A stretch of 64,000 nt of DNA from Botryosphaeria dothidea (lineage: Eukaryota > Ascomycota > Dothideomycetes > Botryosphaeriales > Botryosphaeriaceae): NCBI GenBank assembly GCA_011503125.2, contig WWBZ02000016.1, forward strand, positions 3,658,001 to 3,722,000. Reading direction: 5' to 3'. Below, in pieces: positions 1 through 11,158 of this stretch. The notes beneath the pieces are model-generated. The model worked only from the letters and a program-made list of their open reading frames with translations. It was not told the DNA's origin and did no database searches. Every line of letters begins with the position of its first letter. The stretch's first letter is position 1. Position numbers and translations under genes: made by a program.

Positions 1-792
1 TCGGGCCCTGCGGCTGCACCCTCTCGCCCCTCTCCTCATCCCAATACCCGGCCTTACTATCCTCCTTCCTCCCCTCCGCCGCCGCCACCACATCCGCCTC
101 CGCCTCCTCCTGCACCTCGAAATTCGCAATCCGCAGGTGCGCCGGCAGCCTGAACTGGTTCCGGATCTCCAAGTTCCTGCGCCCCAGCATCGTCGTGTCG
201 ACCGTCAAGAACACGGCCGCGAACCCGGCCGCCCTCGCCCGCTGGAGTAGCGCCGCGCTCTTCGCCCGGTCCTCGAACAGGTACAGCTGCAGCACCAGCG
301 GGATCGCCTCCCGCCGGCCGAGCCGCCGGCACTCGTCCCGCGCCGCCCGCGCCACGTCCTCGAGCGACGTCGTCGCGAAGCTGGACAGGCCCATGACGAC
401 GCCCGCGCGCGCGCACGCCCGCGCCGTCGCGAGCTCGCCGTCGCCGTGGGCGAGGCGCTGCATCGCCGTCGGCGCGACGCCCAGCGGGATGGCGTTGCGG
501 AAGGGGTTGCCCGGTAGGACGGGCGCGCTGGTGTCGATGCGCGAGATGTCGCGCAGCACGCGCGGGCGGATGCGGTATTTGGCGTAGGTGGACAGGTTTT
601 CGCGGAGGGTGGAGTTGGAGTCGGCGCCCTTTGAGGGTCGTTAGCTTGTGGTTTGAAAGGGAAGGGAAGAAGCCGAGAGGGATGTACCTCGTTGTAGTAG
701 TCGCGCGTTTGTTTGTCCATCTTGTCTCGGGCGATGGCCTCGAGCTCCTTGATGGTGAGGCAGTTGAGGTCGTGTTCTGTTGATGGTGCCAT
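1..792 (-). CDS. FMN-dependent 2-hydroxyacid oxidase/dehydrogenase, 5' part (runs off the window)
   Basis: Predicted to oxidise an L-2-hydroxy acid (lactate or glycolate type) with FMN. Two exons: 792-688 and 628-1, joined phase 0 across a 59-nt intron (687-629; donor GTACAT, branch GCTAACG, acceptor CAAAG). The junction restores the family block NEGADSNSTLRENLSTY followed by KYRIRPRVL and the LGVAPTAMQRLAH and GLSSFATTSLE segments, which in this family line the FMN pocket. The VLQLYLFEDR and FLTVDTTMLGRR segments of the TIM barrel follow. About 244 residues are visible; the catalytic His/Arg region lies beyond base 1. A second in-frame ATG at 813 would add seven residues; 792 was chosen because the protein then starts MAPSTEHDL. 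The exact substrate cannot be told. Confidence 0.88.
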
Positions 793-813
793 GATTGATT
801 GCTTTACGTTCAC

Positions 814-1599
814 TGAGCGGTGGTTCTGTCAAGACTCAAGTCTATAGAATGATTAGAAACGTTCGGGGAAAGGAAACAAAAGATGAACCAAGGAAGTTAT
901 ACATACCTCCTCGGTCGAGACGGATTGCCAATTAGAAATCAATTCGCGCGTGCACCAGCAGGCACGTACCTCTGCCGTAGCTGTCTCCCGGACTCAGAGT
1001 CTATGAGGCGCGCTAGCAAGAGCCAAATCACTTAAAAAGAGCCCGAGACCTCACACCGACTTCGGTGCCGGGGAACAATGATGCGGAGAGAGCTTGCACG
1101 AAATTCCCCCAGAAGCGTGACTCGGGAAGGACCAAGGGGAATCGAGACCCACAAGAAACATGATAAGAACCGAAGCCCCCCATATTTGATAAAAGTCTCT
1201 CAAAGACGATGATTGCCCCGAACCAAAATGTATGACGCAGTCTTTGGCCGGAGACATGGAAGCTTGGTTGGTCCCTTTGGACGATCCGGGTGCCGATTTG
1301 CGGAGGCGGCCCGGCCTTTCTCGCTCGTCATTATCCCGAATCATCGCCGATATCGTCGCCTCGCTCCATCAGCTTCGAACTGCGAGCCATCAGGGTAGCC
1401 CGAACGACCCTGAGTTTGACAGAGAATCCGAAAAGAAAACAGGGCTATCGAATTGGAAGAGACTTATGTGAACAAGGTAATGGAATGATATCTCTATGCT
1501 GGTTCCCGCTCGAAACAAAACGCCGCTGAAAGATGCTACCCTATGTGGCCCAACGCATTCAAATCTCCCCTCCCATCCTCTTCCCAGAAATTATTACAT
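814..1599. other. Intergenic: upstream of the hydroxyacid oxidase, downstream of GH47
   Basis: About 0.8 kb. It should hold the promoter of the oxidase gene (minus strand) and the 3' UTR of the mannosidase. Short open frames on both strands have no recognisable motifs or splice partners. No tRNA, repeat or TE signature seen. Confidence 0.5.
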
Positions 1600-3927
1600 T
1601 TATGACGAGCCACTCTTTGTCCTAGGCTTCCTCTCCCACCCCGTCTTGAACAGCTTGCCGAGCTCAAACCGGGGTAGCGGGTGGGCCTCGGTGTTAAGGA
1701 CGATATCGGTGAGGGGCAGCACATCATCCGGACCAAAGAGCAGGTAAAAGTACTTGAGCGTCTCGGCCAGCCAGAAGCTCTCCATGTTATCGCGACTGGG
1801 CGCAGGAATCCTTGTCACGTCGTTGATCGAAGTGAATCCGCTGCCGTCCTCGACCAGCGTGTGCTTGACAAAGGCCTGGAACATCTCCCAGCCCCACTCG
1901 CGGTACTTGTTCTCGCCCGTGATGCGCCACATGTAAAACAGTGACTCCACTGTCTCCGGGCGCTGCAGGTTATGCCTGTCCGCCGGCTTGATATCGTAAT
2001 CCGACTTCCAGTCTGCGTCCTCGCTGTCGTCCAGATCCGCGGGGGTGGTGATTTGCTCGGCGTAATCCTCCCACATGCGCGGGGGATCGTCGACCTTGAA
2101 GTACGTGATCTCAGGCGCAAGGCCCGTGGCGGCGACCTTGTACATGCCCCAGCAGGTCTTCATCAACTCACGCGCCAATTCCATGTCGTCCTCCTGCTTC
2201 TTACCCCACGAAGGGCTCTTGCGTGCCTCTTCCAAAGTCTTGCCCTCTGTCGCGCCGAGCGCGATCGTGCCGGGTAGGAAGCAAACCAAGTGGTCGATCT
2301 TGGGCGAAAGCTTGCCGTCCAATCCGCTAGGCCTTTCGCCAAGCACTGTAAGGTTTGCCTGGGAAGAATACGCAATTAAATGTTTGCGCATGCCATACAA
2401 AGACTCATCCCACATCTCAAGGTAGGCAGGCTCCTGCTTGGATGTCTGCAGATATTGCTTGATCAGGTATTCGTAGTAGGAGTCTCCACGGCTTCCAATG
2501 CGAATGTTGGACCCTTGGAAAATACCATGCAGGGGGTTGATAAAGATAGGGACGAGGCCGTCCTCTGGTTGAAGATCGTCGACAACCTTCATGATATTTT
2601 CCGCCTTCTCCCAGTAGTTGGTTTCGCCAGTGAGCTTGGCAACGTACTTCATCTCCAGTTGAAGACTCGTAGCTTCAGCAGTAGATGAGGCGCCGCCATC
2701 AGCGTGGGACGGAATACCCTCGCCAGTCTTGAGGTTGATGCTGGCGTACGGAATACCGGATTTCGATTCGTACGCTCCCAGAAGGCGGTCCGCGAGATCG
2801 GTGGCCTTCTCGAGATAGAGATCCTCACCGCCTGAGCCTTCAGCGATGACAATTGGCGCATAATGAGGGAACTCAGTGGACAGATAGTGTGCGGAAAGCA
2901 ACCCGCCTAGCATACGAATGGTCGTCTCGAAAGTGTTGACATCGTGATCCTTTTCATAAGTCAACGAAGTGGACACCCATTCTCTCGCATGGGTCAGCTG
3001 CGTCGTCATGTTCATGAGAATGAGCGTGTCGAGCGCATCCACGATGATCCAACCCATGCCCCCCGGTACCATCTGTCGGCCCTTCTTTGAGACAGGATGA
3101 AACTCGTCGTAGCCTGGAAAACGCGCGCGGAGAGAAAATGTTAGCCGTTTCTAGCACTACAGCGCGATTCCGGATGAAATTCGCCAATGAAGCCCTCATG
3201 ACGTACCCCATGCGTACTTCTCGTACGCCTCCCAACTAAGCTTGAACGCGTCCCTCACCCGCTCGCGCCTCTCATCCCAATCGACGGCCGCCGTCGGTTT
3301 CCCCGACATCATGCCGCTGAAAAATCCCGAGCCACTCATGCTCGTCCCTTTGTTCTCCTCAGACCCTGAAAACAGGCCAAACCAGTATAGGAAGACGAAG
3401 ACGGCGAAGACGGCGAAGACGAGGGTCCGGCGGCGGCGAAACCAGCCCCGACGCGCGGAGCCCGCGTAGTTGTACGGCTTGTCCTTGTACATCGGCAGCT
3501 CCTTGCCGTCGCCAAACATGCCGCCCAGGCGGTCGGTCATGGTTTGCGCGGAGGAGCCCGCCACGGCGGCACTGCTGCTGCTGCTGCTGCTCGCGCCTGC
3601 GCCTGCGCCGTCCGGGAAGCGCGAACGGCCGGAGCTGGGCCAGGCGGCATCTTCGAAGCGGCGCTGGGGCCCGTCGAACTGTGGGACGTTGCGGGGGACG
3701 GCGAAGGCCATGGCGTCGGTCGCGGTCTGCTGGACGGAGGCCCACTGGCCGCTGGCGGTGACGTCTTCGAGGGCCTGGCGGCCGGACTCAAAGGCCTGCT
3801 GGCCGGTCTCGACGATCTTCTGCGAGTACTTGGCGGCGGAGCGCGAGGCCGTCTGCTGCAGTACGGAGAAGGCGTTCTTGGGGGCGATGGAGGGGCGCAG
3901 GCCGAATGGGTCGCGGTTGATGTTCAT
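1600..3927 (-). CDS. GH47 alpha-1,2-mannosidase (class I), type II membrane protein
   Basis: Trims alpha-1,2-linked mannose from N-glycans in the ER/Golgi; Ca2+-dependent, inverting. Exons 3927-3207 and 3113-1600 (intron 3206-3114, donor GTACGT, acceptor TTTTCCAG) give 744 residues. The N-terminal ~165 residues look cytosolic and contain a poly-Ser tract (113-119, from a CTG-type repeat at 3570-3590). An Arg-rich stop (RRRR at ~164) precedes one hydrophobic segment (~167-186). GH47 signatures are in order: GMGWIIVDALDTL, the AEATSLQLE block, GSRGDSYYEYLIKQYLQ, HLVCFLPGTIALGA, RPETVESLFYMWR, and near the C-terminus NTEAHPLP, whose Thr is the Ca2+ ligand in characterised members. The start at 3927 (MNINRDPFG) is preferred over the upstream ATG at 3993. 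The long cytosolic tail is larger than in yeast Mns1. Family assignment is firm; ER versus Golgi class is not. Confidence 0.94.
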
Positions 3928-6369
3928 GGACACGACCACGTTGCGTAACTGGTAAGAATAACAGAAAAGGAGCGGAAAGTGGGCGGGGCCCAAGGAAATT
4001 TATTCGCGCGCGTTCTCGTTCGTCGCGCGCAGCTCCGGCGGAATGCGTGTGACGTCCTGTGGAGTGCGGGTACTTGTCTGTATAGCTTCGGTGGTTCCAA
4101 TCGCGTGCGCGGACGGTGATTGGCTTGGGGTGTTGACAGCTGTTCCTAACGACTCCCCGGCGATGATCTCCTTCCTCTTTCTCACGGCGCTCAACTTGCG
4201 GATACGACAGCTCTATCGCGGATGCGAGGTGTGTGAACAATTCAGGGGCAACTTCTACCAAGACGCCTAAGAGAGCCCGCTGGTTTGGCGCCCGTTGCGG
4301 AGGCTGCGCGAGAGGTTCCTGCTCGAGCTTGGTCCACCTCGAACGCGTCCCCGTTGCTGATCAAACAGCCTGCGTGGAGCCGTGACTGCCGCTCTTTCAT
4401 GTGACGCCATCGCTGGACAACACCATGTCCGCCCTGAATTTGCGACTCATCGTTACTTCGGCCCAATGACGCCTGACTGTGAGCCATCGCGTGTTCTGCA
4501 ATTGCCTTCACTCGGGACGCGGCCTCTGTTAATTTCCGGATTTTACGCCCATGGGGAACCTGAACGACGTAGATCTTCTTTCGGTGCGATGCCCGATGCG
4601 AAATTAGCCTTACATCATGCTCTGATGTGCTTCGATCTCTACTCGACGCGATCATTTCGAGGCTCGAGCTTCCGCGTCCCATCGAGACCATGGATACCAC
4701 GCATGTCACATGTGCATACTTCAATGTTTTTGGTGCAACGAATTGCCTTTTAATTTTCTACGTCAAACTACACCCCTCCAACTTAAGCCGCAATCCTAAT
4801 CCGCAATCTAATTGCAGTACACACACTTATCGTGGCCACAGCTCGAACAACTGCTTCCAGAAGACTGGGACCTGTAGCACCAGCAGCATCTCCAGGAGCC
4901 CATGGTGTTCTTATGTGTTGTTACGTACCGTCGGGGAAATATCTTTCAGGTTCGAGAGGTAGACAAGTGCAAGGTACTCGCGGAAGTGATTGTGTACTGG
5001 TTATGCCTATCTTAAGGGAGGGATTGGTCGAGATCTTATACATCCTTATGCAGGAAATTGTTCAGATGTAAGAACGATCAATGCAAATGGCCATGGACAA
5101 TATCATTCTGGTGGTAAAGAAGACTTTCCATGAATTCGCTTTGTTAGGGCGCCTTCGCAGAAGGATCGGATAAAGCGAAGCTATTTTGAGACGGGCTTCT
5201 TTGTACGGGTTGACAACGCCTTCACTGTTATGAACAATGCGCACAGAGAAGCATCTGCGCCTTGGATACTCCACATGAACCCCACCCCATGTGAGTTGAC
5301 TTGAGAATTGGTCGCCGGCGGAGTAAGTGGTGAAGCGGAAGCGCGAGGGAGATTTCCAATTCGGAGAAATTTCTCCCGTTCCATATAGATTTCGTATTTT
5401 CTGCTGTCTTTACGGTCGGGGTCCTGAACGGAATTCGATTATCGTTACGAGGTGATGGATGAGCGTTCTATAATTAGAGGGTTCTGACACTTGAAGACTT
5501 TCTGATCTTTGGTCGGAATTATTCTCTTAAAAACTATACCTTTTGGAAATTGTATGCGGATTCGTTTGAATTTGAGCCTGGTTACGAAGCGAGGCAATGG
5601 CGGTTTAGCAGTTCTCATTACCGTACATCTTGAAGATTGTCGACTTCCGAGTTACTGGATCTTCCGCTAATCTGCGACAACACCGCCTCAATCTTGTGTT
5701 CCAACCTCCTATTGTGCCACAGATTTGGAACCTTCGCACAGTTCGATTAGATGTTGACCTTTCAAAACCCCCAGGCCTCCACCTGAGATCTTGTTTGCTA
5801 AGGAATGGTAGCGGATGATGTTTGCCGGAAGCTGATCTGCGGAGCCGGAATAGAATGATGAGGGCAGTCATAAGCTTGGAGGGAAACTAAACATAATGAG
5901 TGGGGGTTGTAGTCTTGAGCTTGCTGCCTGCATTTGGACTCTTGTTGACGTTCCTAGATTTATGTGGCCGTTCCACGGGTAGCGGAGGTGTATCCGTTCC
6001 CTGACCATGCCCATCAATATGCGACACCACAGCCGCCGTACCTACCAAATCAACAACTTCTGGATTAACGGAGATCATCAAATGGCACCATCTCAGGCGA
6101 GAAGCACTTGAATGCACAGAAATAGTGGACTTCAAGGAAGGTTGAAGGAATTGGTTGAACCGTGACACAGTTTATCCCATTGATGAACGCCGGGTGTCGA
6201 AGCAATTTTTCCAGCTTCTATGATTTTGCATAAAACCGCCAGAAACCTCCCGGTTCTGAAGGATTTCCGCAGCCGCTGCCAGGTCTTTCTCCCGGTCGAG
6301 CTTCTCTCTCAACCCCCCGTCATCATGATCATCGTTCTACCACTGCCTTCTTTTCCCCTTTCAATGCAT
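3928..6369. other. Gene-poor stretch between GH47 and RPL38
   Basis: 2.4 kb. The first ~300 bases must hold the mannosidase promoter and the last part the RPL38 3' UTR. Frames up to 160 codons exist on both strands (for example 4242-4724) but show no domain, no biased composition and no splice-consistent extension. Parts (4.7-5.9 kb) are visibly more AT-rich than the flanking genes. No TE, tRNA or repeat was recognised. Confidence 0.45.
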
Positions 6370-7067
6370 TTATGCGGTGCGCTTGCCCTTGGCGTTCTTC
6401 TTGGGAACGTCGGTGATGGTAAGGCCTGCATCATGATGTTAGCTATTGCTCTTCATTTTCTTCCTTTTTCCCTCATAGCACAGGCTTGATTTGCCGTTCC
6501 ATGACAGGGAATGTCGACGTACCCGGGGGAAGGGACTGCTTGAGCTTCTCAGCCTTGTCGGAGTCCTTGAGGACGAGAGTGTAGAGATAGCGGTGGCAGC
6601 GGACCTTGAACTTGGTCTGGCTGTTCTTCTTGTTCTTCTTGATGCGCGCAGCTGTTGGGGGAAAATCCATGTCAGTAAGCCATTCATTCGAAAACAGTAC
6701 CACTCTGCGTAACTGGATAATGACGTTTGGCTGGCCCCAACACGGGTCCGTCAGACGGCGCGCTGCGATTTTGGCCCATCCTCTTACAGGATGGACCCTT
6801 AACGAAAGACCCAAGCTGACAGTGTTGACAGCAAAACCCAAGACACGATCGCTGTCTTCCCGCAGCACTCGCTCATGTTCTTCGGCGTGGTCTTCCAATC
6901 GTTTGAATCCGTCCGTCACTCAATCGCTGCGCCTTGCCCAATCCATTGCCATTGGACCCTTTCCGCGATAATTGTGTAAAGTCCAGGGACGAGAAAAACG
7001 TACAGGAAGCGTCCTTGCGGCGGCAGATCTCGATGAACTGCTTGATGTCGGAGACCTCGGAAGGCAT
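6370..7067 (-). CDS. RPL38: 60S ribosomal protein eL38
   Basis: Structural protein of the large ribosomal subunit. Three exons: 7067-7004, 6651-6523 and 6425-6370, giving 82 residues, the normal size for eL38. The protein starts [15 protein letters not shown], continues through [28 protein letters not shown] and [13 protein letters not shown], and ends [17 protein letters not shown]. Both junctions split codons (TC|CT region and G|GC) and both restore the family sequence exactly. Intron 1 is 352 nt (7003-6652) and lies 64 nt into the coding region, a long early intron as is common in fungal ribosomal protein genes; intron 2 is 97 nt (6522-6426). Confidence 0.96.
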
Positions 7068-7522
7068 GGTGGGCGAGAAGTTGTTAGGATAGGGACTGTG
7101 TCGGAAGGGGTTGTTGTTGTCGTCCTTTCAAGTGAGAAAGACCAAGAGCAGGTCCGGCCAATTTCTGGCCGTGTGGGGTGTTCGCTAAAGAACTGGGCGG
7201 TGGGAGCCGGCAGATTTTACGCCAAGACCGGCGCCCGCCCGCGCATTGTTGACAGAATGATGCACGTCGACTCATGTCTCATCAACCATCAGCTTGTTCT
7301 CACCTCAATTGGCATTAAATCGGGCGAAGCCATCGGCAATGTTACGTCAAAGGAGCGATAATGATCAATTACAGTAATGGCCAAGATTCAAGCGCGTGAA
7401 ACGCAGGAAAGGCTTTCTCTTGATCTGTACCAAGTGACATGAGAACATCACAACCATATTTCCTTCACCAGGCCCATCAGACCATTCTCCATACAGTCGT
7501 CCCTCTTCTACACTTTGCCCAT

Positions 7523-8336
7523 CTAGAGAGCGCCGAGTAGACCAGCAAGCACAAGACCGAATCCCATACCGGCCGTGTTGCCCTGGCACATACCTGCACC
7601 ACTGCCGGCAGTGGTGGCCGCCGACGCCGCGGAGCTTGCCGCAGAGCTCGCCGCGGAGCTCGCCGCGGAGCTCGCCGCGCTGGACACAGCAGAGGAAACA
7701 GACGAGGCAGCCGAGCCGGTGGCCGAGGCAGACGCGCTGGTGCCGCTCGAGGCGGTGACAGTCGCGGAGCCAGTAGCAGTGGAGGAGACGGTGGAAGCGC
7801 AGGTAGCAGTCGTGGGAAGATCGCTCACGCCTTGCGGGCGGCAGAGGTTCTGTGCGAAATCGATGACGGCTAATCACAGGTGTTAATCCTTAGGGCACGA
7901 ATCAGAGGAATGCTTTGTGGAGGTCGAGAACATACATTGCTGATCCTTGGCATTGCAGCCAGTCGAAACGCAGCAGGCCAGACCCGTGAGGAGTTCCTTG
8001 TTCGAGCAAATGCACTTGACATCAACAGTTTTGCAGCCGCCAAAGTCGGTACCGACACATGATTGCTGTTGTGGATCGGACGAGGTCAGCTTGCGATCAT
8101 ACTTCAAGTGGGTCGTGAAATGTTGCGCGACTGAGAAAGCGAGGGGTTATGATCGATGAACGCGGTAGCCAATGGTGATTCTAGAGCTCCGAAGAGCGAG
8201 GGATCGAGCTCTGATCGCTCGATGCTGGGGTTGTGACGGGGAAAAATTCACTCACAGCACATTGGGGGAGGAGCTGAGTCTGGGCGAGAGCGAGGCTACT
8301 GTAGCCGAGGATGACGGCGAGGGCGGAGAGGCGCAT
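7523..8336 (-). CDS. CFEM-domain, GPI-anchored secreted protein
   Basis: Exons 8336-8256, 8065-7936 and 7869-7523 give 185 residues. Residues 1-18 (MRLSALAVILGYSSLALA) form a signal peptide. The CFEM domain follows: PQC-A-QSC, GGC, VKCIC, ACC, TGC and the final FAQNLC, with the usual Asp two before the CxC (TVDVKCIC). The acceptor of intron 1 was chosen as CAACAG at 8066 because this alone places Cys2 three residues after Cys1; a nearer CTCAG puts the frame out of phase with the GTGAGT donor. One extra Cys (ACC) gives nine instead of eight. After the domain comes an Ala/Ser/Thr-rich stalk with five AASS-type repeats, then GSGAGMCQGNTAG and a hydrophobic tail ending LLGAL, a GPI signal. CFEM proteins act at the cell wall, some in haem or iron capture, some as effectors; which applies here is unknown. 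Confidence 0.88.
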
Positions 8337-8435
8337 GTTGACAGATGGAGAATTGATCTGGTTCAGTGATGACCCGGGAAGACACAGAGGCGAGGGGAAG
8401 CTTCGAACCAGCGAGGTCCAGCAGAACTCAAGTTA

Positions 8436-8442
8436 TTAAATA
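8436..8442 (-). promoter_or_regulatory. Probable TATA box of the CFEM gene
   Basis: On the minus strand the sequence reads TATTTAA, about 100 nt upstream of the ATG at 8336, inside an otherwise GC-balanced promoter. Position and sequence fit a fungal TATA element; no transcription start is known. Confidence 0.4.
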
Positions 8443-9517
8443 GGCAGTGGCGGCTGAGAGGGGCGTGTTTGAGACGTCAAAGCAAAAGCAGACTTCCAGT
8501 TTCTCCCGGCCGGCAGAATATATGCATAGCCCGCTACCAAGGTTACACGCCTAAACCAAATGAGCTTCGTATGTGGCGCGATTGTGCATCCATGTCACCC
8601 GCACGGCGCATGTCCGTCGCTCGTGGTCGTCCCACCATTCAGCGACGCCCGCTTCCTGTCTGCTGCAAGGGGCGCTGTCCAGAGCCCACTCAATACGGAG
8701 TAGCTGCAGCCCAAGAAGCGCCTCCTCGCCTGCCGTGTTCCCGCAAGCAGACCGACAAGAAGCTAAAGAGTCGCACTAGGAACACAGCTCGAGCTGAGCT
8801 ACTGTTGGGACGGAGGGGGGATTGATGGCGACGCTGAATCAGTAGCTTTCTTTTAGGCGCAGCCGGATCACGCCGGTTCTCCAAAGCGACCAGGAGCTGG
8901 GATTTGAGACCCACTGCTTTTTAAGCTTATAATATAGCCCAGATCACTCTTCAAGGAGCTGCTCTGCAGCCCTCCACCCCGTCCAGAGCTTGTTCGTCCA
9001 AATGGAAATCAATAGAGGGCATGCAAACTGTTACGGCGTCTGTTGAGAATACAGTGATCTGGGCGGGCACCACTCAAAGCGCATTTCAATGCTAGAGGAG
9101 CGACGAGAACGCCTCCGGCTCTTAATTGGTCTCATAAATCCTGAGTCAAGGTCATTCCGCTTGCACAAACTGCAGCCCGGCGGCGAGGCTTGCTGACTTG
9201 CATTCCGTCTGGTCCTCCTTATCGCCCCGGACCGCATCCCACGATCTCTGTGGCCGTTGAAAGTAAAAATCCAGGCACGTTCCGTTCTTCCTTTTCTCCC
9301 TTACCCAAAGCAGTATTACCCGACTCAATGGAAGCTCCGGAGATGACCCCATCAATCATTCATGGTCAGCCATGGCCAGCAATAGCCTGAAGCTTTGTTG
9401 CCTTACTGCCCACTGTCGCAGCATGAACAGTTCATGTATCCGCTAAAAACATTTATACTTTCCGATGCGCTGGGCACGCGCGCGGCAGTTGGCGACCGGC
9501 TGCAAGTCAAACGCAAA
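8443..9517. other. Intergenic: upstream of CFEM gene, downstream of STK19-domain gene
   Basis: About 1.1 kb with no convincing coding frame, RNA gene or repeat. It should contain the remaining CFEM promoter and the 3' UTR of the STK19-domain gene. Confidence 0.45.
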
Positions 9518-10804
9518 TCAAGTCGCTCTGACCCCGACGCCAACGCTGTGTGTTTGAAATAACTCGACCAACCCGCTACCAGCGCACTCTTCAAGCACCC
9601 ACTCGAAGCTTAATCCGTAGAATGTCTTCCACTTTTTTGTCCGACCAGGGAGCACACCAGTAAAATCGCCTCTTGCTTTGCGCGCTTTTGTTGCAAGATC
9701 GTCGCCTGCAACACCACCATCCCAGCGCTCTTTGAGCAGACTCATGGGCGCCTCCTTGTACTTCGATGTCTTGCTTAGCAGGTTTAGCAAGTGCGCACGT
9801 GCAGTGGTCAACAGGCGAAGATATGGTCCCATATTAGGGAGCGCAAAATGATATACTCCTCCAGGTGCTTTCTTCTGTCTATCAGTAGAGACCACACCGC
9901 CTCCACTTGCGCCGCTGGACGTGAAGGCGTTGGCACCGCCTACTGCGCCTAGCGACCCAGAAGCAGCTTTTGTGCTCGAGCTGGCGATCGCTGTGGACAA
10001 TCCCAGCGACGCGGCGCCGGGACGAGAGAAGAGCTCGGCGTTCCCAGCGGCGAGGGACGACGAAGTCAGAAACCCTGTGCTGCAGAAAGCCGATATCTCG
10101 TCTTTACTGAGCTGCGCGGCGGATACTGTGGCCGAAGTAGGCTGCGAGCGGAGCAGCGAGACATATTTATCTGCTCACGCCATGAGCCGCTGAGCATCGA
10201 GGCACACAAAGGTTGCTGCATGCTTACCTTTCATATTATCCTCCAGACCTGGGTGGGATCTAACTCGCTTCTCCCATTCTGAGACGAGCACCAAACCTTC
10301 GCCCACAGCAGCGCCACCCACTCCTCGTCCGGGTATGACAACCTTCCGTATACCTCCGGCGCGCGTCAACTCTGCAATTTCCCTCTCCGTCACCGTGGGT
10401 GACCTGCTTAGTGCGTGCACGTGTGCCACAGAGACTACCGGAGGTAGATTGATGCGATAGTTCAGCACCTCAGCCGTTCTCTGGCCATTCATGCCGGACG
10501 CTCTCTCAGGAACTAGCGTGAACATCCTGTTCTGAATGTTCTGAATGAACTGAGGTACGTCGCGAAGCTCTAAGTCGGTGGCCAGCGAGGCCACAAAGCC
10601 GGTGTCGTCAAGCGGCTCGTCGAAAATGCTGTCATCGTTGCTGACGCTGGCCTTGGAGGCGGTTTCGGACGATGACTTGCGGCGCGGACTTGTGGCGAAG
10701 GGCGACGACGAAGAGCGGTGAAGCAGCGGATTGTTGCTCTTGCGACGGGTGGGCTTTGTGACGCGAGAAGACCTGGCGGGCGTAGTCTGGAAGTGAGAGG
10801 ACAT
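9518..10804 (-). CDS. STK19 (winged-helix) domain protein
   Basis: Exons 10804-10228 and 10170-9518 (intron 10227-10171, donor GTAAGC, acceptor GCAG, phase 1) give 409 residues. The N-terminal ~60 residues are Ser/Arg-rich with basic SPRRKSS-like stretches. The Stk19 family region follows: TREIAELTRAGGIRKVVIPGRG-like helix and wing segments near residues 145-170, then GEGLVLVSEWEKRV. In the C-terminal half, PNMGPYLRLLTTARAHLLNLL and GRTKKWKTFYGLSFEWVLEECAGSGLVELF are consistent with further winged-helix units. Human STK19 is named a kinase but has no canonical kinase motifs; recent work describes it as a DNA-binding winged-helix factor in transcription-coupled repair, and no kinase motif is visible here either. 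Divergent from the DGAT2 gene, 354 bp apart. Family call moderately firm; function inferred. Confidence 0.72.
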
Positions 10805-11158
10805 GGGCGGAGAGCAGAGGTGGAGGTTCAGGTAGGTGTTGCTGCAGGAGGCCTGAGAGAGTGTGGCATGGCTTGTCCCTCGACGCCATGCAGCAGACGC
10901 CGGCAGGCTGGCTCGGCACCGGGAAGCACGCGAGCAGCGGTCGCCACCATTCGCAGGTTAGTCGACATGCGTTCCTCTGGCCGTCCGGTGCAGCAGTGGC
11001 TGAGATGTGGCATGCAGGGACAGTGTGATTTGCCGTGCCGGACCGCGCGTGGAGAGAGCACGACTCGCGCCGCAATCACAAGCTTTCGCGTGCACCTCGG
11101 GCGCCCCGACGTCATCGCCCTGTTTCACGGTAGGTGACACCCCATCAGCCCTGAGTCC
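10805..11158. promoter_or_regulatory. Shared divergent promoter region, STK19-domain gene / DGAT2 gene
   Basis: 354 bp separate the two start codons, so both promoters and 5' leaders must lie here. The sequence is GC-rich with no clear TATA box. A frame running through it on each strand has no recognisable content. Confidence 0.55.

Noticed and set aside
6652..7003. snoRNA in the long first intron of RPL38
   Set aside because: No C box (RTGATGA) and no H/ACA box pair found; only a short hairpin and a CTGAC branch site.
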